A program made the position numbers and the translations under genes. Below the pieces are notes generated by a model that was not told the DNA's origin, made no database searches, and saw only the letters and a program-made list of their open reading frames with translations. DNA of 8,848 bases from the NCBI GenBank assembly GCA_903928835.1, contig CAIYSK010000177.1, forward strand, positions 1 to 8,848, read 5' to 3'. This DNA is from an uncultured cyanobacterium (GTDB lineage: Bacteria; Cyanobacteriota; Cyanobacteriia; PCC-6307; Cyanobiaceae). The stretch's first letter is position 1. Each line of letters opens with the position of its first letter. This document shows positions 1 to 6,532 of the stretch, in pieces.

Positions 1-51
1 ACCCACCTGGAGAAATCTGATCAGGCTGGTTACCTTTGGGTCAACCTTTGA
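1..51 (+). CDS. Possible C-terminal tail of an upstream gene (partial, unidentified)
   Basis: Reading from base 1 in frame 1 gives an open tail of 16 codons ending in residues AGYLWVNL and a TGA at 49-51. It lies in the same frame as the gene that starts at 61, only 9 bases further on, which fits the dense packing of the rest of the window. The tail is too short to recognise, and frame 2 and the minus strand are also open here. It is therefore only a possible gene end; I assign no product. Confidence 0.25.
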   Translation, partial: THLEKSDQAGYLWVNL

Positions 52-53
52 CC
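39..53 (+). repeat. Short perfect inverted repeat just upstream of the DUF3685 gene start
   Basis: GGTCAA, a three-base loop CCT, then TTGACC form a perfect 6-bp stem, which two G:U pairs (38/54 and 37/55) could lengthen. It ends 7 bases before the GTG at 61, where a ribosome-binding site would sit, and spans the TGA at 49-51. The heptamer ACCTTTG also occurs twice here (32-38 and 44-50). It could be a translational hairpin or an operator, or chance. There is no U-tract, so it is not a normal terminator. Confidence 0.3.
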
Positions 54-60
54 TGGGTGT

Positions 61-1674
61 GTGCCTTCGCAGCTGCTGCTGTTTGCTGAACCGCTGCTGC
101 GCGAGGGTCTAACCCGTCTTCTTGAGGATCATGAAGCTGGTTATCGGGTGGCTACCAATCCCGAAGAGCTAGCGGGCAGACCCCAACTGGTGATCTGGCA
201 TCCGGGCAGCGTGGCAACCCTGGCCGGCCTGGATCGGGAACTGGAGCAGCTGCGCAGCCGGTGGCAACCCGCACCGCTCCTGCTGCTCCTTCCCCAGGAC
301 CAGCCCCACCCCACGGCCCAACTGCTGCAATTGCCGGTGGCCGGCCTCTTGGAAGCGCCAGAACCCCAGCAGCTGCTTGAGGCCATCGCCACCTTGACTG
401 CCGGAGGCCGGGTGGTGGCCCTCGCGGATGGCCCGGCCCCAGACCCCTTTAACGTGCCGTCGGGTTTGGGCATCGGCCATCGGTTTTTGCTCAGCGGCCT
501 CAAACAAATTGATGCCGACCTAGACGGCTGCCTCACCCTGCTCAGCCCTCCACCCCGGGGGGCGATCAGCCTGCTCGTCCTCCAGGGCCGCCTGAGGGAA
601 TTGAAGGCAGCGCGCCACTGTCTGCTGCTGCTTTGGGGCCCCCTGGACTCCTTGATGGAGGCCGCCCCCACCGCCTTCTCGAAGCCAATGCCCCAGGCCC
701 GTTTTGGCACCCAACTGAACCTGCCCTCCCCCAATGCCGAGGGGATCTGGCAGACCCTGAGGGGCCGCCTAGAAGCAGCATCCCAAGGTGCCCTGGCGAA
801 CCAAAGCAGCCAGCTTTTAGCCCTCCAAGGCCTTGCTGACGAGCGGCGGCGCGACCTCATGCTTGCCCTCCTTGAGCACTGCGACGTCGTTCGCCAACAG
901 TTGCTCGCCGAGGACCTGCACGGGCAGCAGCTTCAGGCCCGCTGGAACGAGCTCCAGCTGGAATTGCGCCAACAGGCCCTCAGGGCCACCACCAGTCCCT
1001 ATGTCCAACTTCCCCGGGAAGGCAGCCTCCAGGGGGTGGCCGAGGCCCTTATCCAGGGCAGCGACCTGGCTGGCTCCGACCCCGAACTCCCCGAAGCCCA
1101 GGCCATGCTCGCGGCCCTGGTCCACGGCCAACCGCTTTTGGTGGATGGCCAGTTGGTGCCGGCGGATGAACCCCGGGCCGTGCTGTATCTGGAGCAACTA
1201 CTGGCCAATTGGTTGGTGCGCAGCGCCGAACTGATCAGCAGCGAGGTGCTCTCCTGTTGTGCCAGCTGGCCGGAATTACGCCGCTACTTGCTGCAACCAG
1301 AGCTGCTGGCCACCCGGAACCTGGAACGCTTACGCAACCAACTCAACGCCCAACAACGCTGGAACAGCTGGTTTGTCAGGCCCAAATCCCTTTACGAAAG
1401 CCGGCGATCGCTCTTCTCCCTCCAAACCGGGGGTATTGCGTTGGTCGATCTCACCGAACCCCGTGATGCCGAATTGCGGGACTTGGGCTGGGTCCAGCAG
1501 CTTGTGACCCTCTCCCTTGAAACCCGGGACGCCCTCGCCCCCCAACTGCAAAGCCTGATCAAGGGGCTCGGTGATCTGTTCGTGGTGCTGCTCACCCAGG
1601 TGGTGGGCCGTTCGATTGGCCTAGTGGGCCGCGGCATCCGCCAGGGCATGGGCCGCAGCCTCAGCCGCGGCTAA
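61..1674 (+). CDS. DUF3685 / Ycf55-like protein with a degenerate receiver-like N-terminus
   Basis: A 537-residue protein of unknown function. I recognise it as the cyanobacterial DUF3685 (Ycf55-like) family, which also occurs in red-algal plastids. Residues 1-121 have the pattern of a NarL/FixJ-type receiver: a hydrophobic strand, then PLLREGLTRLLE, a strand at 43-46, LLLLLP at 73-78, and GLLEAPEPQQLLEAI near 95-109. The acidic pair appears as A9-E10, the phospho-acceptor position as W46 and the conserved Lys as E98, so it should not be phosphorylated. The middle (about 150-470) is Leu/Gln/Arg-rich and helical. The C-terminus (about 485-537) is hydrophobic and ends in a Gly/Arg-rich segment. 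GTG at 61 is the first usable start after the in-frame TGA at 49-51. The next gene begins within 35 bases, so they may be cotranscribed. A thylakoid-linked role is an inference only. Confidence 0.8.
   Translation: MPSQLLLFAEPLLREGLTRLLEDHEAGYRVATNPEELAGRPQLVIWHPGSVATLAGLDRELEQLRSRWQPAPLLLLLPQDQPHPTAQLLQLPVAGLLEAPEPQQLLEAIATLTAGGRVVALADGPAPDPFNVPSGLGIGHRFLLSGLKQIDADLDGCLTLLSPPPRGAISLLVLQGRLRELKAARHCLLLLWGPLDSLMEAAPTAFSKPMPQARFGTQLNLPSPNAEGIWQTLRGRLEAASQGALANQSSQLLALQGLADERRRDLMLALLEHCDVVRQQLLAEDLHGQQLQARWNELQLELRQQALRATTSPYVQLPREGSLQGVAEALIQGSDLAGSDPELPEAQAMLAALVHGQPLLVDGQLVPADEPRAVLYLEQLLANWLVRSAELISSEVLSCCASWPELRRYLLQPELLATRNLERLRNQLNAQQRWNSWFVRPKSLYESRRSLFSLQTGGIALVDLTEPRDAELRDLGWVQQLVTLSLETRDALAPQLQSLIKGLGDLFVVLLTQVVGRSIGLVGRGIRQGMGRSLSRG
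1404..1411. repeat. HIP1 octamer GCGATCGC
   Basis: Exact copy of the highly iterated palindrome 1 known from many cyanobacterial genomes. It lies inside the DUF3685 coding region. Confidence 0.85.
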
Positions 1675-1708
1675 AGGCCACAATGGCGCCACATTGAGCG
1701 CTGAAATC

Positions 1709-2272
1709 GTGCCGTTGCGCCTGCCTGGTCGCCACCTCCTCGGTGTATTGGTTGCCCTGTGGATCGGCCTCACGGGACTGGGGGTTCAACCGGCCGCCGC
1801 TGCCCTCACGAACAACACCTACGACGGCAATATTTACGCCCTCTACGCCGGCAACGGCTCCCTGGTGCCCCCCCGCAGCAGCCTGGCCCAGGCCATGGCC
1901 GATCGCCGCCCAGCAGCCGTCATCTATTACCTCGATGACGATGCCGCGAGCAAACAGTTTTCCCCGGTGGTCTCCGAACTGCAACGGCTCTGGGGCAACA
2001 GGATTGAGTTGATTCCCTTGGTGATCGACCCCCTGCAAAACCGCCCCACCGAAGGCCCCACCGACCCAGCCACCTACTGGGATGGGGTCATTCCCCAGGT
2101 GGTGGTGTTTGACCCCGATGGAAAGGTGGTGTTCAACGCCAGCGGCCTGGTGGACGTGGACCGCATCAACGATGGCGTGAGCAAAGCCACGGGCATCCCC
2201 TTGCCTGAAGGGGGCACCACCAGTACCACTGTGAGCTTCAACGAGCTGAATGCCGAGGTTGTCAGCCGCTGA
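1709..2272 (+). CDS. Thylakoid photosystem I accumulation factor-like, lumenal thioredoxin-fold protein
   Basis: A 187-residue protein from the GTG at 1709; a TTG at 1694 would add five residues. It begins with a Sec-type signal: an Arg-containing n-region, a hydrophobic core ([15 protein letters not shown]), then PAAAA and a likely cut before LTNN. The mature start, with [18 protein letters not shown], matches my recollection of a cyanobacterial family annotated as thylakoid membrane photosystem I accumulation factor. The core is thioredoxin-like: strand VIYYLDDD, a helix, strand IELIPLVID, then [15 protein letters not shown] with the cis-Pro-type position. There is no cysteine anywhere, so it cannot act as a dithiol oxidoreductase; a chaperone or assembly role is more likely. 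I prefer the GTG because it gives a basic n-region and has a weak GAG-containing site upstream; TTG 1694 has none. Its TGA overlaps the fumC ATG by one base. The family is fairly sure, the role inferred. Confidence 0.75.
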   Translation: MPLRLPGRHLLGVLVALWIGLTGLGVQPAAAALTNNTYDGNIYALYAGNGSLVPPRSSLAQAMADRRPAAVIYYLDDDAASKQFSPVVSELQRLWGNRIELIPLVIDPLQNRPTEGPTDPATYWDGVIPQVVVFDPDGKVVFNASGLVDVDRINDGVSKATGIPLPEGGTTSTTVSFNELNAEVVSR

Positions 2273-3663
2273 TGGCCGAGCCGCACCTGCCCCACCGGGT
2301 CGAAACCGACAGCCTGGGGGCTATTGAGGTTCCCCAGGACCACTACTGGGGCGCCCAAACCCAGCGATCGATCCACTTCTTTCCCTTTGGCCAAGCCATG
2401 CCATTGGCCGTGGTGCACGCCTTCGGCCAGCTCAAGGCGGCCTGCGCCGAGGTGAATGGCGCCAAGGGCAAGCTGGATCCAGAGCTCACCCGCTTGATCG
2501 TGGCCGCCGCTGAAGAGGTGGCATCCGGCCGCTTGGATACCGAGTTCCCCCTGAAGGTTTGGCAGACGGGCTCGGGCACCCAAACCAACATGAACGTCAA
2601 TGAGGTGATCGCCAACCGGGCGATTGAGCTGGCCGGCGGCGTTATGGGTAGCAAGAGTCCGGTGCACCCCAACGACCACGTCAACCTCAGCCAATCCAGC
2701 AATGACACCTTCCCGGCGGCTCTCCACATCGCCGTCGCGATCGAACTGGAACGGCAGCTGATCCCCGCCATCGAACGGTTGATCAGCTCACTGCAGCAGA
2801 AAAGTGAGGCCTTTGCGGGGATCGTGAAGATCGGCCGCACCCACCTACAGGACGCCGTGCCCCTGGCTTTGGGCCAGGAATTCAGTGGCTACGTCGCCCA
2901 ACTCGAACTCGGGCTTGAAAGCCTCAGGCACACCATCCCCCAGGTGTATCAATTGGCCATCGGCGGTACCGCCGTGGGCACGGGTCTCAATGCCCCCAAG
3001 GGATTTGGCGAAGCCGTTGCCGAGCGGCTGGACGAGCGCCTGGGCTTGCCCTTCATCAGTGCCCCCAATAAATTTCAAGCCTTGGCAGGCCATGAACCCC
3101 TAGCGGCGGCCCATGGGGCCCTCACCGTGTTGGCCGGATCGCTGATGAAGATCGCCAATGATGTGCGCTGGCTCGGCAGCGGCCCCCGCTGCGGCCTCGG
3201 CGAATTGGTTATTCCCGAAAATGAACCGGGCTCATCGATCATGCCGGGCAAGGTGAACCCCACCCAGTGCGAAAGCCTCACCATGGTGGCTGCCCAGGTG
3301 ATGGGCAACAACACGGCTGTGCAGTTTGGGGCGAGCCAGGGCAATTTCGAACTCAATGTGTTCAAGCCCCTGATTGCCCACAACGTGCTCGAGAGCATCT
3401 CCCTGCTGGGTGGTGCGGCGACCAGCTTCCGCAGCTTCTGTGTGGATGGACTGGAGGCCAACACCAAGCGGATTGAGCGTCTCCTCAACGAAAGCCTGAT
3501 GTTGGTCACTGCCCTGACCCCAGCCATCGGCTACGACCGGGCCAGCGGCATCGCCAAGCACGCCCACAAGCACCAGCTGAGCCTCAAGGAGGCCGCCCTG
3601 GTGCTGGGCGAAATCAGTGCCGATGAGTTTGATCGTTACGTGAAGCCCCAGGAGATGGTCTAG
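2272..3663 (+). CDS. fumC: Fumarate hydratase, class II
   Basis: Cytoplasmic enzyme of 463 residues, close to the 467 of E. coli FumC. It reversibly hydrates fumarate to L-malate in the TCA cycle and also recycles fumarate from purine and arginine synthesis. Family signatures are in the expected order: [13 protein letters not shown] (about 99-111), [23 protein letters not shown] with the active-site-region His at 191, and the superfamily signature [11 protein letters not shown] (320-330), whose second Ser (322) matches the catalytic Ser318 of E. coli. Class II is the oxygen-stable, iron-sulfur-free type, as expected in an oxygenic phototroph. The ATG overlaps the previous TGA (TGATG), so translation is probably coupled. 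Full length and intact. Aspartase and argininosuccinate lyase share the superfamily motif, but the spacing and flanking residues fit fumarase best. Confidence 0.96.
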   Translation: MAEPHLPHRVETDSLGAIEVPQDHYWGAQTQRSIHFFPFGQAMPLAVVHAFGQLKAACAEVNGAKGKLDPELTRLIVAAAEEVASGRLDTEFPLKVWQTGSGTQTNMNVNEVIANRAIELAGGVMGSKSPVHPNDHVNLSQSSNDTFPAALHIAVAIELERQLIPAIERLISSLQQKSEAFAGIVKIGRTHLQDAVPLALGQEFSGYVAQLELGLESLRHTIPQVYQLAIGGTAVGTGLNAPKGFGEAVAERLDERLGLPFISAPNKFQALAGHEPLAAAHGALTVLAGSLMKIANDVRWLGSGPRCGLGELVIPENEPGSSIMPGKVNPTQCESLTMVAAQVMGNNTAVQFGASQGNFELNVFKPLIAHNVLESISLLGGAATSFRSFCVDGLEANTKRIERLLNESLMLVTALTPAIGYDRASGIAKHAHKHQLSLKEAALVLGEISADEFDRYVKPQEMV

Positions 3664-3705
3664 GCCAGCCTGGGGCCCTATTACGCTCCGGCGATTCGCG
3701 TTCCG

Positions 3706-4884
3706 TTGTTCTTGGTTTTGAACTTCCTGCCGCTCGCGGTCCTGCTGCTGGGCCTAAGCCTGCTATGGCTTGAACTCCGCCATCGCCTCAGGCCCGCCTC
3801 GCCCCTGCAGTTGAAGGCCGGCCCCTTCCAGGTGGAGAGCAGCCCCCAGGGGGTCACGGTCACCGGGGAGATCACCATCGCCAATCCCCACCGGCGCATG
3901 GAAGTGTTCGTGCCGGAGATCAGCTTGAATCCCACCTTGTTGGGCAACGGTGACCTCCGCAATCTGGAGGTAAAAACCCAGATTGTGGCCCTCCATCCCG
4001 ATGAGGACAGCAGGCCCGATCACTATTGGGCCGCCTACATCGTGAAAGGGCGCAAGAGCACCCGGGCTCGCCTGGAGATCAGCATCACAGCAGCCCCAGG
4101 CATTGCGATCGAGAAACTCATCGACACCCTGTGGATCGACGTGCTCTGGGTCAATTACGGGCCCTTCGGACGCCTGCACCGCCGGGATGGATTTCTTGTT
4201 CCCCTGCGCAAACCCCAACCGATCAACGCCAACACCGCTACATGGCGCCAGGGCGATCGCTGCCAAGTGCTACCCATCGGCACCCACCTCCTCGGTGTTC
4301 TCGACGATCCCGAAGAGGTGTTGCGCCGTTATGCCGGCCACCTTTGGCAGAGCGGCGACGTGCTCACCATTGGCGAAACACCCCTGGCAGTGATGCAAGG
4401 CCAGTACCTCCATCCCGCCACCCTGGCCCCCTCGGCCCTGGCCCGGTTGCTTTGCCGGGTGTTCCACCCCACCAGCAGCTTGGCCACAGCCTGCGGGATG
4501 CAGAGCCTGATTGACCGGGAAGGCCCAGCCAGGATCCTCGGCGCCTGGCTGATTGGCACCGGGCTAAAAACCCTTGGCTTCAAGGGCTGGTTTTATCGGC
4601 TGGCCGGAGAACAAGCCCGGCTGATTGATGACATCACCGGCACCACTCCGCCCTATGACCAAACCCTGGTGATGGGGCCCCAGGAGCCTGGGCAGTTCTG
4701 CCATCGCATGGCTGATGCCCTGGGCGTGGCCGTGGCAGTTGTGGATGTGAACGACCTGGGCCGGGTCAAGGTTCTCGCCGCGAGCAAAGGTTGTGATCTG
4801 GCCTTGCTGGAGCGAGCCCTCAGGCCCAACCCAGCCGGAAACGCCAACGAACGCACACCCCTCGTGCTGGTTCGGGGGTCCTAG
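3706..4884 (+). CDS. Membrane-anchored F420-0:gamma-glutamyl ligase-like protein
   Basis: A 392-residue protein. Residues 1-24 are a strongly hydrophobic N-terminal segment followed by basic RHRLRP, so it is probably anchored by one helix. Residues about 32-165 are beta-rich and unassigned. From about 165 to the end it resembles the CofE/F420-0:gamma-glutamyl ligase family (COG1478): RCQVLPIGTHLLGV, SGDVLTIGETPLAVMQGQ (216-233), IDDITGTTPPYDQ (307-319), VDVNDLGR (346-353) and NPAGNANERTPLVLVRG. Canonical CofE adds glutamate to F420-0 using GTP, but F420 is not expected in picocyanobacteria and the classical SDSFGRPWR-type motif is not evident, so the true substrate is unknown. The start is uncertain: there is no ATG near the N-terminus, and TTG 3706 is the first conventional alternative codon after the fumC stop. 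TTG 3712 or 3718, or ATT 3694, are alternatives. No clear ribosome-binding site is seen. Confidence 0.72.
   Translation: MFLVLNFLPLAVLLLGLSLLWLELRHRLRPASPLQLKAGPFQVESSPQGVTVTGEITIANPHRRMEVFVPEISLNPTLLGNGDLRNLEVKTQIVALHPDEDSRPDHYWAAYIVKGRKSTRARLEISITAAPGIAIEKLIDTLWIDVLWVNYGPFGRLHRRDGFLVPLRKPQPINANTATWRQGDRCQVLPIGTHLLGVLDDPEEVLRRYAGHLWQSGDVLTIGETPLAVMQGQYLHPATLAPSALARLLCRVFHPTSSLATACGMQSLIDREGPARILGAWLIGTGLKTLGFKGWFYRLAGEQARLIDDITGTTPPYDQTLVMGPQEPGQFCHRMADALGVAVAVVDVNDLGRVKVLAASKGCDLALLERALRPNPAGNANERTPLVLVRGS
4253..4260. repeat. HIP1 octamer GCGATCGC
   Basis: Second exact HIP1 copy, inside the CofE-like gene. Confidence 0.85.
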
Positions 4885-4900
4885 GGCCCAGCCAAACCGA

Positions 4901-4914
4901 TTGATTCCAATCAA
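4901..4914. repeat. Perfect 6-bp inverted repeat in the 73-base intergenic gap
   Basis: TTGATT-CC-AATCAA is a perfect 6-bp inverted repeat in the longest gap of the window (4885-4957), just ahead of the GNAT-ruvX-proB gene run. It is AT-rich against a GC-rich background, as expected of a regulator site or promoter region. A loop of two bases is too tight for a good RNA hairpin and there is no U-run, so a terminator is unlikely. TTGATT could be a -35 element, but the best -10 candidate, TAGACT at 4921-4926, is only 14 bases away, so I do not call a promoter. Confidence 0.3.
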
Positions 4915-4957
4915 GATCGATAGACTCGGGTTTCAGGGTCCCCTTGGAACCACCCCC

Positions 4958-6016
4958 ATGGCGGTTGAACCAGACCCAAATCCGTCCCCAGGGTGGCCGT
5001 GCCCCTCAAGTTGGCGGCTTGAACCGCTGGCGGGTTGGCACCTGCCGTTGCTCAGTGATCCAACGTTCCTACCGCTCCAGAGCGTTCTGCAGCGGGCCGT
5101 TTGGCTGGGGCTACCGGAGAGGCTGATCCACGCCCTCGCCGCCCGCCAGCCAATTGCACCGGTGGTTCTGGTCGCCTTTAGCGAGCACAATCCCCTGGGC
5201 CTGATTGTGACCAGCCGGCTCAACCGCAGCGGCAGCTGCTGGCAGGTGCAGCACCTGTGCCTTCTGAACCCCACCGGTCAAAGGGATTTGGCTTCAACCC
5301 TGCTGCGGGAAGCCATCCACCAGGCCAAGGATGCCACCAGCTGGATGGCCACGGCCTCCAGCTTGGATTCCCAGCGCCTGGCCCTGCTGCGGGAACAAGG
5401 ATTCCAACCCCTACGCACCGACCAACTCTGGTGCTGGCCCGGCGCCAATGGGGCCCAAAGGGGCAACAGCTCTGCCCTTGGCTCCCTCCAACTGCGGCCG
5501 CTCAATCGGCGCACCGGGGCCCTGCTCTGGCACCTCGAGCAGGCAGCTTGCCCTGCCCAACTTCGGCAACTGCTCGATCGTCGGGTCGAAGACCTGCTTG
5601 ACCAAAGCCATCGCAAGGGCTGGTTGCTGGTCGATGGGATCCGGGATGAGGCTGTTGCCGGAGTGCGCTGGGTTGGAGAGCACGCTGGTGGGGGCCATGA
5701 CGTCGAACTCACCGTTCATCCCGGCTGGCCACACCTGATTGGTGGCGCCACGGAGCTGCTGTTGGCCCAAGCCCAGCAATCCTTTGGCCGCGGTGAAGAC
5801 CTGTGGCTCCGCTGCGATGTGCGTGATGCACCTCGCCAGAGCTGGCTTCTAGGGCGCGGGGCCCTGGAACGGGGAGAGCGGGTGCTGATGGCCCGAAGCG
5901 TCTGGCGACGCCATGAACAGCCCCTGCCAGCTCTGGCAGCCCAACGGCTCGAAGCCATGTTTGGCCAGCTTCAACCCCAACAACGCCCCCTGCCCACCCC
6001 CCTCATTCCCCGCTGA
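4958..6016 (+). CDS. GNAT-like acetyltransferase protein, probable tandem GNAT fold
   Basis: A 352-residue cytoplasmic protein with no recognised substrate. The first half has GNAT features: strand VVLVAFSE (69-76), a following strand pair, then a TGQRDLASTLLREAI segment (106-120) where acetyl-CoA motif A would sit, and a closing REQGFQPLR typical of the GNAT C-terminal strand. The usual Q-x-x-G-x-G/A loop is not well kept. The second half (about 177-325) repeats the logic with DEAVAGVRWVGEH, an ELTVHPGW strand, ATELLLAQAQQSFGRGE and WLLGRGALERGERVLMAR, suggesting two GNAT-like lobes. The ATG at 4958 has GGA about ten bases upstream and clears the previous gene. An in-frame ATG at 4793 would overlap the CofE-like gene by 92 bases and add non-GNAT sequence, so I reject it. 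It overlaps ruvX by one base. The fold call is moderate, the function unknown. Confidence 0.65.
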   Translation: MAVEPDPNPSPGWPCPSSWRLEPLAGWHLPLLSDPTFLPLQSVLQRAVWLGLPERLIHALAARQPIAPVVLVAFSEHNPLGLIVTSRLNRSGSCWQVQHLCLLNPTGQRDLASTLLREAIHQAKDATSWMATASSLDSQRLALLREQGFQPLRTDQLWCWPGANGAQRGNSSALGSLQLRPLNRRTGALLWHLEQAACPAQLRQLLDRRVEDLLDQSHRKGWLLVDGIRDEAVAGVRWVGEHAGGGHDVELTVHPGWPHLIGGATELLLAQAQQSFGRGEDLWLRCDVRDAPRQSWLLGRGALERGERVLMARSVWRRHEQPLPALAAQRLEAMFGQLQPQQRPLPTPLIPR

Positions 6017-6513
6017 TGCCCCTCCAACCCCTGGCCCGATCGGCCCTGGCGCTGGATGTGGGTCGCAAGCGCATTGGCCTGGCGGGCTGCGACCCCCTAG
6101 GGATCACCGTGACACCCCTTGGGGCCCTGGCCCGGGCCAAATTTCCTGAGGATCTGGAACGGCTGAAGCCCCTGGTCGACCAACGACGGGTCCAGGCTCT
6201 CGTGGTGGGCTTACCCCTGGATCGCGAAGGCCGGCCCACGGAACAAGCAGCCCACTGCCGCCGTTATGGGGAACGCATTGCCCGATCTTTGGATCTCCCC
6301 CTAGCCTGGGTCAATGAACACGCCAGCACTTGGGCCGCCGGGGAACAGCGCGGTCTGCACGGCGATCGCAGCGGTGCCCTCGACAGTGCCGCCGCTGCCC
6401 TGCTGCTAGAGCAATGGCTGGCCGAGGGGCCTGAACCGGTCCTGCTCCAAGGCGAACCGGTGCAACCAGCGACCCCCAATGACGGCAAAGAAGCCAACGT
6501 TGATCCATCCTGA
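6016..6513 (+). CDS. ruvX: RuvX/YqgF family, putative Holliday junction resolvase or pre-16S rRNA nuclease
   Basis: A 165-residue cytoplasmic protein with the RNase H-like fold of the YqgF family, somewhat longer than the roughly 140 residues of bacterial homologues because of a C-terminal tail. The four family motifs are present: ALDVGRKRIGLA with acidic D14, VVGLPLDREGRPTEQA, WVNEHASTWAA with E101 in the usual DERxST position, and SGALDSAAAALLLEQWL with D123. D14, E101 and D123 form the expected metal-binding triad, so the protein looks active. E. coli YqgF is implicated in maturing the 5' end of 16S rRNA, and homologues have also been described as Holliday junction resolvases. Its ATG overlaps the upstream TGA, and the DUF1292/DUF3727 gene follows after 19 bases, an arrangement resembling yrrK-yrzB in Bacillus. 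Confidence 0.92.
   Translation: MPLQPLARSALALDVGRKRIGLAGCDPLGITVTPLGALARAKFPEDLERLKPLVDQRRVQALVVGLPLDREGRPTEQAAHCRRYGERIARSLDLPLAWVNEHASTWAAGEQRGLHGDRSGALDSAAAALLLEQWLAEGPEPVLLQGEPVQPATPNDGKEANVDPS
6362..6369. repeat. HIP1 octamer GCGATCGC
   Basis: Third exact HIP1 copy, inside ruvX. Confidence 0.85.
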
Positions 6514-6532
6514 GAAAACAAACAACAACCCC

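Noticed and set aside
141..860. Minus-strand open frame of 239 codons opposite the DUF3685 gene
   Set aside because: Its translation is Arg/Ser/Pro-rich low complexity typical of a shadow frame, while the + strand reading is a recognisable protein.
2074..2727. Minus-strand open frame of 217 codons opposite fumC
   Set aside because: It is antisense to the strongly conserved fumarase, crosses a gene junction and shows no recognisable domain.
3664..3705. Rho-independent terminator after fumC
   Set aside because: The GGGGCCC run is a short palindrome without a loop or a following T-tract, and the next gene begins at once.
4901..4926. Sigma-70 type promoter with TTGATT and TAGACT
   Set aside because: The spacer is only 14 bases, too short for a normal promoter, and TAGACT matches the -10 consensus at only four of six positions.
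4793..4957. Upstream extension of the GNAT-like gene to ATG 4793
   Set aside because: It would overlap the CofE-like gene by 92 bases where that gene still has conserved family sequence, and the added residues look like a shadow frame; ATG 4958 fits better.
6479..6532. Upstream start for the DUF1292/DUF3727 gene
   Set aside because: The added 18 residues overlap the ruvX end and are low complexity; ATG 6533 sits cleanly after the ruvX stop.
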